From an uncultured Prevotellaceae bacterium (GTDB lineage Bacteria; Bacteroidota; Bacteroidia; Bacteroidales; Bacteroidaceae), in assembly GCA_902776475.1 (NCBI GenBank), contig CACYQD010000004.1, positions 124,001-188,000 of the forward strand: 64,000 nucleotides of DNA. The letters are read 5' to 3'. Numbering within the stretch: position 1 is the stretch's first letter; every line of letters begins with the position of its first letter. Shown piece after piece: positions 55,348 through 64,000 of the stretch. The translations under genes and the position numbers were made by a program. The notes beneath the pieces are model-generated. The model saw only the letters and a list, made by a program, of their open reading frames with translations. It had not been told where the DNA came from and did no database searches.

Positions 55348-55434
55348 TTGTTCTATTTTTTGATTACATTTCAGCCCATCCTGCGTCATTTGTTTAGATT
55401 CGAATTTATACATGTATAACATTACAACTGACTT

Positions 55435-56883
55435 ATGAACAAATCACCTTTTGTATGCAGCAAGAAGCCGTATGCTCTTGCGGCGATTGCCGTGGGCATG
55501 CTGATGGTCACATCCTGTGCAGACACCTATGACGGCGGCGACACTTTCAAGAGTGACGTGAGAAACGCCCAACTGGCATCTCCCGCAGAAGGCGACATCA
55601 CCATCACCCCCAACACCAATGGCGACCAGATGACGATTTCCTGGCCTGTGGTGTATGGTGCCGGCGGCTATGAGTTGTCGCTTTATGACCTGAGCGATGA
55701 GAGTACCCCCTTGGTCAAAGACACCATCGACGGCTGTTCACTGACCGCCAGCCGCGAGGAAGACGTCAACTACAAGCTCGTCATCCGCACCTTGGGCAAC
55801 AAGAACCTCAACAACTCCGATGCCACCACGGCCACGGAGAAATTGTTCAACTCGTTTGAGGCCTCTTTCGCAGCCATCCCCGAAGGCGATCTCAACGCCT
55901 ATTTCGCTTCCCATCCCATCCCCGAGGACTCTGTGGGCAAGAACCTCAACTTTGACCTGGTACCCGGCGGTCACTACACGGTCAGCGGCATTCTGGACTT
56001 CGGCAAATTCACCGTCACCCTGCGCACCAGCAGCAAGTCCAACAATGCCACCATCACCTACACCTCAGGCGGTGGTCTGGCCACCTGCAGCGGTTTCAAG
56101 GCCAAATACATCACCTTTGAGTGCGGCGAATCGACCCAGGCCGTCCTTGCTCTCAGCGCAGAGCCCAGTCCCGACATCCTCGATGCCGACCACAACAACC
56201 ATTACCAGATCAAGGACCCGGTGCTCTTCCTCGGTTGCGTCATCAACAATGTGAACCGCTACTTCATGTTTGACAACAAGGTGAAATACTGCGTGAAGAA
56301 CTTCTCCATCGCCAACACGCTGGTGAAATTCACGCCCGATGACAAGATGAGCAGTTCTGCCTATTTCCAGATCTATGACGGCGGCGGATTCATCAACGAC
56401 TTCACGGCCACCAACAGCACATTCTGGTCGGCCACGAGCAACCCTGTGCAATATTTCATCCGCTACAACAACTCCGGCCGCTGTGACCGCGCCGGTTATC
56501 TGACCAACTCCATCAACCTGAAGAGTTGCACCTTCTACAACATCGCCTACTCGGGACAGATGGCCAACCACAGCGGTTTTGACGGACGCAACACCTCCAA
56601 CTACGACATCACCAACAACATCTTCGTTGACTGCGGAAACGGACAGGTGCCACGCCGTCTCACAGGCCGCATCAACACTTCAGCCGTCAACAACTGGGGA
56701 TACAACACCTATTGGTATAACGGAGCTCCGGAGACCGAGGGATTCTCCACCAACACCTATGACCTGAGCAACAACGCCCTCCAGACCGACCCGGCGTTTG
56801 TCGATGCCGCCAACGGCAATTTCACGCCGACCGGAGCCGAGCAGGTGGCCCGCAAGACCGGAGACCCCCGCTGGTGGAATTAA
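55435..56883 (+). CDS. surface lipoprotein with FN3-like and DUF5123-type domains (SusE/F position)
   Basis: 482 residues. The lipobox is VTSC with C28, followed by ADTYDGGD. Residues about 45-135 are an FN3-like domain (MTISWPVVYGAGGYELSLYDL ... NYKLVIRTLG). Residues about 160-482 form a beta-helix region of DUF4957/DUF5123 type, plainly paralogous to the end of the upstream gene (FIRYNNSGRCDRAGY, SGFDGRNTS, NIFVDCGNGQ, KTGDPRWWN). Lipid anchoring and the place next to SusC/SusD suggest a surface glycan-binding protein like SusE/F. It is unusual in preceding SusC rather than following SusD. 35 bp separate it from the SusC start. Confidence 0.84.
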   Translation: MNKSPFVCSKKPYALAAIAVGMLMVTSCADTYDGGDTFKSDVRNAQLASPAEGDITITPNTNGDQMTISWPVVYGAGGYELSLYDLSDESTPLVKDTIDGCSLTASREEDVNYKLVIRTLGNKNLNNSDATTATEKLFNSFEASFAAIPEGDLNAYFASHPIPEDSVGKNLNFDLVPGGHYTVSGILDFGKFTVTLRTSSKSNNATITYTSGGGLATCSGFKAKYITFECGESTQAVLALSAEPSPDILDADHNNHYQIKDPVLFLGCVINNVNRYFMFDNKVKYCVKNFSIANTLVKFTPDDKMSSSAYFQIYDGGGFINDFTATNSTFWSATSNPVQYFIRYNNSGRCDRAGYLTNSINLKSCTFYNIAYSGQMANHSGFDGRNTSNYDITNNIFVDCGNGQVPRRLTGRINTSAVNNWGYNTYWYNGAPETEGFSTNTYDLSNNALQTDPAFVDAANGNFTPTGAEQVARKTGDPRWWN

Positions 56884-56918
56884 GTCACCTTATGTAGAAT
56901 CAACAAAGAAAACACGAT

Positions 56919-59900
56919 ATGAAAAGACAACACATCATCAGTTTATGCCTGGGCGCAGCCATGATGCTGGCTCCATCGATGGCCCAGGCACAGACCCAGA
57001 CGGTGAAGGGTACGGTGCTCGATGAGACCGGAGAACCCGTCATCGGAGCCACCATCAAGATAGCGGGTCAGGCCCAGGGAGGTGTTGTGACCGACTTCGA
57101 CGGCAACTACGAGATCGCAGTGCCGGAGAATGCGAAGATCACCATCACCTATATCGGTTATCTGCCCCAGACCGTGAAGCCCGGTGGCGTCATCCGCCTG
57201 GCCGAAGACCACCAGAGTCTTGAGGAAGTGGTGGTCGTGGGATACGGTTCACAGAAGATGAAGAACATCACCGGTGCCGTGGAGACCATCACCCCCAAGG
57301 AGATCCAGGACCTCTCTGTGGGAAGCCTTGGCGACGCCCTCGTTGGCATGTTCAACGGTGTCAGCGTGAGTGCCAACGGTTACCGTCCCGGTCAGAGTCC
57401 ATCGCTCAACATCCGTCAGAGCGACGTGCTTGCCCGCAGTACCACCCCCGATGCCACCCGTGGCGGCGAGCCCGACCCTACCCCACTGTATGTGATTGAC
57501 GGTTTCATCTCCACGGAGAGCGCCTTCAACAACCTCGACGTGAGTGAGGTGGAGAGCATCACCGTTTTGAAAGATGCCTCAGCCGCCGTCTATGGTGCCC
57601 GCGCCGGTTATGGTGTGGTGCTGGTGAAGACGAAACAAGGTCAGAACAGTGCCCCGAAGATCAGCTACTCCGGGCAGTTTGGCTGGACCGACGCCCTCTA
57701 CACCCCGAAGATGCTCAGTGCCTACGACTACATGAAGGTGTACAACACCATCCGTGCCGCCAATACCTCGACACAGGACAACATCGAGATGCGCACCCAA
57801 CTTTTCCAAGCCGACGAGATGGCAGCCGCCCGCGGCCTTGACTACAACCTGCTCGACAAGGAATGGAGCGCCGCCCTCACCCAGCGTCACAACATCAATG
57901 TGAACGGCGGCAATGACAAGGCCACCTATTTCGCCGGCGTGTCCTACTACACCCAGGACGGCAACATCGGCCGTCTGGACTACGACCGCTGGAATTTCCG
58001 TGCCGGCATCAACGCCAACATCGGCAAGCACGTGAAGACCGCCGTTCAGGTGAGCGGCGACTGGGGAGAGCGCAACAACTCCACCACACCCCAGGGCGGC
58101 GGCACCGACTTTGACTACAAATGGCTGATGACCCACCTGCGCTTCGTGCCCGACTATGCCGGCGGCTATCCCCTCGTCTATAGTGGCATGGAGAACGGCA
58201 TCCCGACCAGTGCCACCCAGCTCTACAACTTCGCTGCCGTGCAGAACCACAGCGACAATGTGCAGAGCCAGTCCAACAACCTCAACATCAACGGCAGCAT
58301 CGAGCTTGACTTCGCCTGGATCAAGGCATTGAAAGGTCTCTCCGCCAAGGTGTCTTATTCAAAGTCCATCAGCAACAGCAAGACCAACACCGTGCAGACC
58401 ATCCAGGATGTCTATCGCCTGCTCAACCGCACCGGTTCAGGCGGCCACCTGTACACAGGCGACGGCGCTGTCTATAACGACAAGACCGTGAGCGTGCTCC
58501 GTCTGACGAGCAACGGTGGACTGCTGCGCCGCGACATGTCGCGTGCCGACAGTTACCAGTACAACTTCACGCTTCAGTATGCCCGTCAGTTTGGCCTTCA
58601 CGACGTGAGCGGCCTGTTCTCCATCGAGAAGACCGAGGCCTGGAGCGAGCCCCTCTATGGCAGCATCACCGACCTCATCGCTTATCAGGACGGTCAGTCG
58701 AGTTCTGGAACAGGCGACAAGGATGTCAGCTTCAACCGCACGGAGAGCGGCATGCTCTCCTATGTGGGCCGTTTCAACTACGCCTACGCCAGCAAGTATC
58801 TCTTTGAGTTCCTCTTCCGTGCCGACGCTTCCACCAAGTTTGCACCGAAGAACTACTGGGGCAAGTTCCCGTCAATTAGTGCCGGTTGGGTGATTTCCGA
58901 GGAGGAATGGTTCCAGAACAAGGTGAAATGGGTGGATTTCCTCAAGTTCCGTGCCTCATGGGGCTTGATGGGCCGCGACAACATCCGCGCCTGGCTTTGG
59001 ACCCAGTTGTATGAGCGCAACGCCGCCAAGGGAGCCATTTTCGGCAGCAACGGTCTGAACAGCAATGTGGGTTATGCCCTTGTGATGCCGAAGGCCGGTG
59101 TCAACTCCGATGTGCACTGGGACAAGACCTACAAGACCAACTTCGGTATCGACGCCCACTTCCTGCGCAACCGTCTGACCTTCGACTTCAACTTCTACTA
59201 CGACCGCGGTCGCGAGTTGTTTGCCACCCGCACCGGCACCTCGATGTTCCCCACCACTGTCGGTACACAGGCCACTCCTGAGAACTACGGCGAGCTTGAT
59301 GCCTGGGGCTGGGAGCTCAACGTCGGTTGGCGAGACAAGATCGGCAAGGACATCAACTACTGGGTGAAGCTGTCAACCGGATTCAGCGACAACAAGATGC
59401 TGGAGACCAATTTCCAGGCCATTCCCGAATTTGACGACATGGTCCGCGGTGAGCGCACCGACCGTGGTCTCTGGGGCTTCAAGTGCCTCGGCATGTTCAG
59501 GAGCTATCAAGACATCGAGGAATATTTCGACAAATACGGCATCACCGAGTACATGGGTATGACGAAGAGCGAGGTACGTCCCGGCATGCTCATCTACGAG
59601 GACATCCAGGGAGACAACAACGGTGACGGCACATACGCCGCCAAAGACGGCAAGGTGACCGCCGGCAACGACTACATCCGTCTGTCGGAATACTCCAGCA
59701 ATCCCTACGGCTGCACGCTGAATTTCGGCGGCAACTACAAGAGTTTCTCCATTCAGGCACAGCTTTCGGCCAGTTGGGGAGCCAAGATGCTCGTGGGCAA
59801 CGACTACCGTCAGGCCGCCAACAACTACGAGTATGAGAACATGCCCTCATCGTTCAACGACATGTTCAACTACCAGGACATCTACGATGCCAGCGGAGCC

Positions 59901-60212
59901 ATCACTGTTCCCGTCAACCTGACCGGCAAGATGCCCAATATGCGTTACAGCAGCGTGAATGCCGCCGCTTCCTCTTTCTGGCTGATTGATGCCACAGCCG
60001 TGACCCTCCGCAACGTCACGGTGGCCTACACCCTTCCCCGCACCTGGGTGAAGCATCTTGGAATCAGCAGTGTACGCCTGAACCTCACTGTTCAGAATGC
60101 CATCAATTTCATCAACAACTACCCAGACAAGAGTTGGGCCTCATGGGCAGGCAGTTATGGCCGTTATCCCAACCTCCGCAAATACACGATGGGTATCAAT
60201 GTTTCATTCTAA
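56919..60212 (+). CDS. SusC/RagA-family TonB-linked outer-membrane transporter
   Basis: 1097 residues, full length. The signal peptide (MLAPSMAQAQ) is followed by a carboxypeptidase-regulatory-like domain (about 28-105, VKGTVLDETGEPVIGATIKI ... YIGYLPQTV). The TonB-box region is LEEVVVVGYGSQKMKNITGAVETI and the plug contains PLYVIDGFI and VLKDASAAVYGARAGYGVVLVKTKQG. A 22-strand barrel ends in ...YTMGINVSF with a C-terminal phenylalanine. It imports oligosaccharides across the outer membrane together with the SusD lid encoded 8 bp downstream. Companion DUF5123-type proteins, as in known homogalacturonan loci, hint at pectin oligosaccharides as cargo. Confidence 0.96.
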   Translation: MKRQHIISLCLGAAMMLAPSMAQAQTQTVKGTVLDETGEPVIGATIKIAGQAQGGVVTDFDGNYEIAVPENAKITITYIGYLPQTVKPGGVIRLAEDHQSLEEVVVVGYGSQKMKNITGAVETITPKEIQDLSVGSLGDALVGMFNGVSVSANGYRPGQSPSLNIRQSDVLARSTTPDATRGGEPDPTPLYVIDGFISTESAFNNLDVSEVESITVLKDASAAVYGARAGYGVVLVKTKQGQNSAPKISYSGQFGWTDALYTPKMLSAYDYMKVYNTIRAANTSTQDNIEMRTQLFQADEMAAARGLDYNLLDKEWSAALTQRHNINVNGGNDKATYFAGVSYYTQDGNIGRLDYDRWNFRAGINANIGKHVKTAVQVSGDWGERNNSTTPQGGGTDFDYKWLMTHLRFVPDYAGGYPLVYSGMENGIPTSATQLYNFAAVQNHSDNVQSQSNNLNINGSIELDFAWIKALKGLSAKVSYSKSISNSKTNTVQTIQDVYRLLNRTGSGGHLYTGDGAVYNDKTVSVLRLTSNGGLLRRDMSRADSYQYNFTLQYARQFGLHDVSGLFSIEKTEAWSEPLYGSITDLIAYQDGQSSSGTGDKDVSFNRTESGMLSYVGRFNYAYASKYLFEFLFRADASTKFAPKNYWGKFPSISAGWVISEEEWFQNKVKWVDFLKFRASWGLMGRDNIRAWLWTQLYERNAAKGAIFGSNGLNSNVGYALVMPKAGVNSDVHWDKTYKTNFGIDAHFLRNRLTFDFNFYYDRGRELFATRTGTSMFPTTVGTQATPENYGELDAWGWELNVGWRDKIGKDINYWVKLSTGFSDNKMLETNFQAIPEFDDMVRGERTDRGLWGFKCLGMFRSYQDIEEYFDKYGITEYMGMTKSEVRPGMLIYEDIQGDNNGDGTYAAKDGKVTAGNDYIRLSEYSSNPYGCTLNFGGNYKSFSIQAQLSASWGAKMLVGNDYRQAANNYEYENMPSSFNDMFNYQDIYDASGAITVPVNLTGKMPNMRYSSVNAAASSFWLIDATAVTLRNVTVAYTLPRTWVKHLGISSVRLNLTVQNAINFINNYPDKSWASWAGSYGRYPNLRKYTMGINVSF

Positions 60213-60220
60213 TTTAACCA

Positions 60221-62482
60221 ATGAGGAATATCAAGATGAAAAACAAGAACATATTTGGGAAGGCCGTTGTGCTGACCACCATCGTCCTGGGCGTATCATC
60301 ATGCAGCGATGAGTTTCTGGAAGAGAAGAAGAACTACGGCAATTTCAACCAGACGACCGCCTACAGCGACTACAACGGAGCCCAGGAGCGTTTGAACAAT
60401 CTCTACTACTGGATTCTGCCCACCTCAGACAGCGGTGACGGAAACGGCACCAACAAGCCCAATGACTGGACGCCTGTGGGCAATCCCGACAAGTGGTCAA
60501 AGAGCACCGATGAGTATGGAGGTTTCTCCATCTTCGTCAATCCCGAGGAAGAAATCACCTACAACTTCTCCGGCGCGAATTTCGACTTTTTCTACGTCGC
60601 CAACGATGTCTACAGTCCCTGGGGACATATCCGCAACTGCAATGACGTGATAGAAAACGTATTGAAGTCAGAACTGAGTGAAGAGCAGAAAAACGAGCTG
60701 CTCGGCCAGGCCTATTTCTTCCGCGCTTACATGTACTACCATCTGGTGACCATCTACGGTGGTGTGCCCATCATCGACCATGTGCAGGATCCTATCTTAG
60801 GCAAGGGCGGCGACGGCACCGATCTGATCGTACCCCGTCAGACCACCAAGGATTGCATCAATTTCATCTGCGAGGACTTCACCCGTGCTGCGCAGATGTT
60901 GCCCGCACGCTGGCCCAACGAAGCCCAGGATTTCGGTCGCATCACCTCCGGTCTGGCCCAGGCCATGCTTGGCAAGACCCTTCTCTACTACGCCAGTCCC
61001 GTCTTCAACCGTGCTGACGACGTCAGCCGTTGGGAAGCCGCCTACACCGCCAACAAGGCTGCCCTCGACAAGTTGACCCAGGGTCAATTTGGTTTGGTAC
61101 ACGCCACAGACGGAGGTGTGAACAACGGCGCCAACTGGGCCAAGATGTGGATGGACTACACCGGTTCTGACGGCAGTTTGAGCGAGGCCGTGTTCATCAC
61201 CCTTCACAATACGAAGGACAATGTCTCCGGTCAACCCGACTACGGCAAATACAACCGTTGGGAACACAATATCCGCCCAAGGAACACCAATGGCAACGGC
61301 GGTTACACCCCGACAGCCGAAATGGTGGATCTCTTCCCCATGTCCGACGGTCTGAAGCCCGGTCAGAGCAGCATCCCCTATGACAAGCTGAAGTTCTGGC
61401 TCAACCGCGACCCCCGTTTCTACCGCACCTTTGCCTTCCCTGGTGTGGAATGGCAGTGGAGCGAGGGCGGCGTGAGTCTGTCGGATCCCTCCCTCAACGG
61501 CATCATCCCCTCCGACATCTACGACACCGGACGTAAATACTGTCTTTGGAGCTATATGTGGAACGACAAGGAAGAAGACCTCGACAAGGTGACCACCTCC
61601 AGTGGCTACTGGCCCGAGCTGCTCACCCAGTCGACCGACAAGGCCAGCAGCCACTCCATCTATGTGCGCAAGCGCACGGATGACCTGCATCTGCACAGCA
61701 CTCCCTTCTATGAGTACATCAACAGCCAAAGCAACCCGAAAGGCTTCATGAAGAATGCCGCCCCGCTGTTGTCGATGCGCTATGCGGAGGTGCTGCTCAA
61801 CTTTGCCGAGGCTGCCTGCGGAGCCGGACATTTCGACGAGGCCGTCAGTGCTCTTCAGAAGATCCGTGCCCGCGTGGGTTACACCTCAGCCAACAACTTC
61901 GGTCTGCCCACCGACATCAATGGTGACCGCGCCAAACTCTTCGCAGCCATCCTCTACGAGCGCCAGATCGAACTCGCCTATGAAGGCAACCGCTATGGTG
62001 ACATGCACCGCTGGATGCTCTTCGACGGAGGCGAGGGACAGTCCTCCATCAAATCCACCTGGGCCCTCACCGGATTTGGCGGCAACACCTGCAACTACCT
62101 CGGTGTGAAGCCCCTCAACGGCACCAAGCGCCACCAGATCATCCTTTACTGTCTGGACGCCTCCACGACGGATCCCACAGAGGGCAACCGTCCAGCAGCC
62201 TTGACGCTGGATGAGGACATGAGCTATGTCAATGGCACTTACAATGACCCGAAGGTGAAGGAACTGGCCGAGTTCTACGAGATTTTCCTCGGCCGCAAGG
62301 ACGTGAACCTCGACGGCAATGACGATGCCCTCACCATCAAGTATCGTCCGACCTATTATTTCCTCGGTTTGCGTCAGAACGCCATGCAGACCAACCCGAC
62401 GCTGCATCAGACTGTCGGATGGCATGACCTGGGCCGCAATGCCGATGGTCTGTTTGACCCGCTGTCAGACACACTTCCCTGA
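60221..62482 (+). CDS. SusD/RagB-family glycan-binding lipoprotein
   Basis: 753 residues (an alternative start 5 codons in, at 60236). The lipobox is GVSSC with C28, followed by SDEFLEEKK, typical of SusD. The helical TPR-like scaffold includes GQAYFFRAYMYYHLVTIYGGVPII, GLAQAMLGKTLLYYASPVFN, MRYAEVLLNFAEAACGAG and ERQIELAYEGNRYGDMHRW. SusD proteins form the lid on SusC and bind the glycan at the surface. It starts 8 bp after the SusC stop and is followed by a strong terminator; no hydrolase gene lies within this short operon itself. Confidence 0.96.
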   Translation: MRNIKMKNKNIFGKAVVLTTIVLGVSSCSDEFLEEKKNYGNFNQTTAYSDYNGAQERLNNLYYWILPTSDSGDGNGTNKPNDWTPVGNPDKWSKSTDEYGGFSIFVNPEEEITYNFSGANFDFFYVANDVYSPWGHIRNCNDVIENVLKSELSEEQKNELLGQAYFFRAYMYYHLVTIYGGVPIIDHVQDPILGKGGDGTDLIVPRQTTKDCINFICEDFTRAAQMLPARWPNEAQDFGRITSGLAQAMLGKTLLYYASPVFNRADDVSRWEAAYTANKAALDKLTQGQFGLVHATDGGVNNGANWAKMWMDYTGSDGSLSEAVFITLHNTKDNVSGQPDYGKYNRWEHNIRPRNTNGNGGYTPTAEMVDLFPMSDGLKPGQSSIPYDKLKFWLNRDPRFYRTFAFPGVEWQWSEGGVSLSDPSLNGIIPSDIYDTGRKYCLWSYMWNDKEEDLDKVTTSSGYWPELLTQSTDKASSHSIYVRKRTDDLHLHSTPFYEYINSQSNPKGFMKNAAPLLSMRYAEVLLNFAEAACGAGHFDEAVSALQKIRARVGYTSANNFGLPTDINGDRAKLFAAILYERQIELAYEGNRYGDMHRWMLFDGGEGQSSIKSTWALTGFGGNTCNYLGVKPLNGTKRHQIILYCLDASTTDPTEGNRPAALTLDEDMSYVNGTYNDPKVKELAEFYEIFLGRKDVNLDGNDDALTIKYRPTYYFLGLRQNAMQTNPTLHQTVGWHDLGRNADGLFDPLSDTLP

Positions 62483-62503
62483 TGAAGGGCTGTGAACTAG
62501 CAT

Positions 62504-62549
62504 AAGCCATTTGAGGGCACGCCGGTTGGCGTGCCCTCAAATGGCTTTT
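62504..62549 (+). terminator. intrinsic terminator of the SusC-SusD operon
   Basis: A 20-bp perfect stem (left arm AAGCCATTTGAGGGCACGCC, 62504-62523) with loop GGTT, its complement at 62528-62547, and TTTT at 62546-62549. It ends 14 bp before the convergent gene at 62563. Confidence 0.92.
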
Positions 62550-62562
62550 CAAGTATCACATT

Positions 62563-63153
62563 TTATTCATAATATGCGATTAATTTTGTTTTATGGTTAG
62601 AATCTTTTTCCATGTAGTATTTGATTCTTTCATAAGTATGGTAACTCACCGCAAAACAGCTTTCACTAGCCTTGGTCAGAGGAAAATTCACGCCCGGCAG
62701 ATTGAACGGCAGCAATGTAGCCATGATGCTTGGATGAATATATATGCCCCGCTTCTCTGCATTGGAGTTGGTGTCACTCCATCCTTTGAGTTTGATGGCC
62801 TCCATTCCGTTTTTCATCTTTACTATTCCCTCCAAAGTATACACTCCAAGTGAAGAACAATTGCTGCCTATTTCGTTGCTGAATTCTGGCTTTGACGGGG
62901 TGCTCTTGCCTCCGCATCCATGAAGAACAACTCCTGAATAAATCAAGTCCGCTTCTTCATTGAATTTGTAAATAAAAAGTCGGTCTTGACAAGATGGTTT
63001 TGAAAAATCAACTACAATTTCGTAAGTATTTGGATATTCAGTTAAATATTTTGGTCTTTCTCTAAACCAGTCAGGGCCTCCTTTTGGGATACAGAAGGAG
63101 AGAATGACACCTGATAGGAAAACTACAGCTATAATCTTTCTAATCTTTTTCAT
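62563..63153 (-). CDS. L,D-transpeptidase-like (YkuD_2 type) exported protein
   Basis: 196 residues. A hydrophobic N-terminus (residues 6-20) ends near C21, but FC is a poor lipobox, so it is probably a signal anchor or cleaved signal. The core fits the murein L,D-transpeptidase family of Bacteroidota: FIYKFNEEADLIYSGVVLHGCG, then NCSSLGVYTLEGI, LKGWSDTNSNAEKRGIYIHPS and, 20 residues on, ASESCFAVSYHTYERI. These provide the catalytic His and Cys, but the usual S-x-G-C-P is S-E-S-C-F, lacking the glycine before Cys. The region from 62563 to 63467 is AT-richer than the glycan loci, suggesting a different history. Activity uncertain. Confidence 0.65.
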   Translation of the reverse strand: MKKIRKIIAVVFLSGVILSFCIPKGGPDWFRERPKYLTEYPNTYEIVVDFSKPSCQDRLFIYKFNEEADLIYSGVVLHGCGGKSTPSKPEFSNEIGSNCSSLGVYTLEGIVKMKNGMEAIKLKGWSDTNSNAEKRGIYIHPSIMATLLPFNLPGVNFPLTKASESCFAVSYHTYERIKYYMEKDSNHKTKLIAYYE

Positions 63154-63231
63154 TGTAATGTTTTTAGGACGACAAAGATAAGGTATTGATACTCCATTTC
63201 CAATAAAAGTTTAGGCTATTGTATGAACTTC

Positions 63232-63426
63232 CTAATTTGTTGTATGTATTATACAAATACCTCCCGTGAACCTGGCTTTCAGTGCGATGCCCACCACGAA
63301 GTCCATCTTCTGCCACCGCTCATGGTCTGCCGTGCCATCTGCTGCGCCGATTTCCGGCCGTGCTTCTGCTGAAAATGACACATTCTTTTCGTTTATCCCG
63401 AATTTTATTTGCACTGCGACTCTCAT
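63232..63426 (-). CDS. possible small hypothetical protein (64 residues)
   Basis: The frame MRVAVQIKFGINEKNVSFSA ... ICIIHTTN starts at 63426, 41 bp from the divergent GH3 start. Composition is protein-like: alternating hydrophobic strands, then a charged helix-like middle with ADHERWQKMDF. It has no recognised family and no signal peptide, and it overlaps an equally short plus-strand frame. It could be real or a remnant of a longer gene. Confidence 0.35.
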   Translation of the reverse strand: MRVAVQIKFGINEKNVSFSAEARPEIGAADGTADHERWQKMDFVVGIALKARFTGGICIIHTTN

Positions 63427-63443
63427 AATTCAAGTTTTTTATT

Positions 63444-63451
63444 TATTTTTG
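63444..63451 (+). promoter_or_regulatory. candidate -7 box (TATTTTTG) of the GH3 gene
   Basis: Exact TAnnTTTG match, with a predicted start near 63458, about 10 nt before the ATG at 63468. The -33 element is not evident. Confidence 0.45.
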
Positions 63452-63467
63452 CAAAAAACCTAACCCA

Positions 63468-64000
63468 ATGAAGAAATTAGTGATGATGTGTATGGCTGCA
63501 ATTCTGGCAGGATGCAATGCCGTAGATATGGAAGAGAGAGTCAACGAACTTTACGAGAAAATGTCGCAAGAGGAGCGTATCGCCCAGTTGCGCAGTGGGT
63601 ACATGAACGAATTCTTTGACAAGAATGGTGTGTTGGACACGGCCAAATGCCGCAAGGAGATAGCCAACGGCATAGGACATTTCTCGCAGTATGCCAGTCA
63701 GGCGCCCACTGATCCCAATGTCCTTCGCGACCGTGTGGCCGCCATGCAGGAATGGCTGATGAACAACACCCCCAATGGCATTCCAGCCCTCTTTCATGAG
63801 GAAGTGCTCTCGGGTGTCAACACCAGTGGGGCCACCATCTATCCCCAGCAGATAGGACAGGCCTGTTCGTTCAATCCCGTTCTGGCAGAGCTGAAGACCC
63901 AGCAGACAGGCATCGCCATGCGCAAGATGGGTGGTGTGCTGTCACTCTCGCCCATGGTGGATGTATGCCGCAACCCATCGTTCAACCGCCTCGAGGAATC
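63468..64000 (+). CDS. GH3 beta-glycosidase lipoprotein, 3' end beyond window
   Basis: 177 residues visible, reading off the right edge. The lipobox AILAGC gives lipid cysteine C16. The mature N-terminus (VNELYEKMSQEERIAQLRSGYM) is the GH3 opening motif. NGIPALFHEEVLSGV is the substrate-binding segment, usually GIPxxxxxEALHG, and GGVLSLSPMVDVCRNPSFNRLEE the usual SPxxDVxRDPRWGRxxE block with NPSFNR for DPRWGR. The nucleophile lies beyond the window. GH3 exo-enzymes remove beta-glucose, xylose or alpha-arabinose from oligosaccharides. It probably starts a new transcription unit. Confidence 0.88.
   Translation, partial: MKKLVMMCMAAILAGCNAVDMEERVNELYEKMSQEERIAQLRSGYMNEFFDKNGVLDTAKCRKEIANGIGHFSQYASQAPTDPNVLRDRVAAMQEWLMNNTPNGIPALFHEEVLSGVNTSGATIYPQQIGQACSFNPVLAELKTQQTGIAMRKMGGVLSLSPMVDVCRNPSFNRLEE

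Larger units (their letters stand above)
63154..63467. other. 314-bp spacer with one possible small ORF
   Basis: AT-rich divergent region. It holds a possible 64-residue minus-strand frame and the -7 box of the GH3 gene; nothing else recognised. Confidence 0.6.

Noticed and set aside
55406-55419. 14-bp palindrome TTATACATGTATAA before the lipoprotein gene
   Set aside because: Perfect dyads of this length are expected a few times by chance in 64 kb, and AT-rich leaders favour them.

Overview
The window is chromosomal DNA from a member of the Bacteroidales, most likely a Prevotella/Segatella-type gut or rumen fibre degrader. The evidence is SusC/SusD outer-membrane proteins, many Sec-exported glycoside hydrolases and Bacteroidota lipoproteins, C-terminal type IX-like sorting tails, BspA-type leucine-rich repeats and several TAnnTTTG promoter -7 boxes. 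No tRNA, rRNA, insertion sequence, phage or CRISPR array was seen. Almost all of the DNA serves plant-polysaccharide use.

Layout. (1) 1-9702, minus strand: a GH5-GH43 enzyme cut by the left edge; a membrane protein and a SpoIIE-type phosphatase with its own promoter; then an operon of pectate lyase (PL1), FGGY kinase and fucose-isomerase-like enzyme. (2) 9968-34932, plus strand: a long co-directional run with start/stop overlaps or short gaps. It holds a Gfo/Idh/MocA oxidoreductase, GH9, an outer-membrane beta-barrel, an iron alcohol dehydrogenase, an SDR epimerase, a 1378-residue multi-domain glycosidase (GH43-like + sialidase-like + six-hairpin), an alpha/beta-hydrolase esterase with an STN domain, GH95, a GH140-like enzyme, a GH78-sialidase-fold fusion and GH2. 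A hairpin terminator follows. The family set from 18.9 to 34.9 kb closely resembles the Bacteroides rhamnogalacturonan-II (RG-II) degradome. (3) 34933-35413: repeat-rich spacer ending in a promoter. (4) 35414-38938: secreted GH13 alpha-amylase plus a small acidic peptide gene. (5) 39509-50177: small acidic peptide, fimbrillin-like lipoprotein and a giant 3180-residue surface protein with an N-terminal three-repeat MABP-like beta-prism, LamG domains and a sorting tail. (6) 50258-52921, minus: SGNH acetylesterase and BspA-like LRR lipoprotein. (7) 53158-62482, plus: two paralogous DUF4957/DUF5123-type proteins with different export signals, then SusC and SusD, closed by a strong terminator; probably a pectin utilisation locus. 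(8) 62563-64000: a divergent L,D-transpeptidase-like protein, a possible 64-residue ORF and the start of a GH3 lipoprotein.

Working together: SusC/D and the DUF5123 proteins would bind and import oligosaccharides; PL1, CE/SGNH esterases, GH78, GH95, GH140, GH2, GH43 and GH3 trim pectin and hemicellulose; the kinase, isomerase and oxidoreductases fit intracellular sugar metabolism. No HTCS, ECF sigma or anti-sigma regulator of these loci is present in the window.
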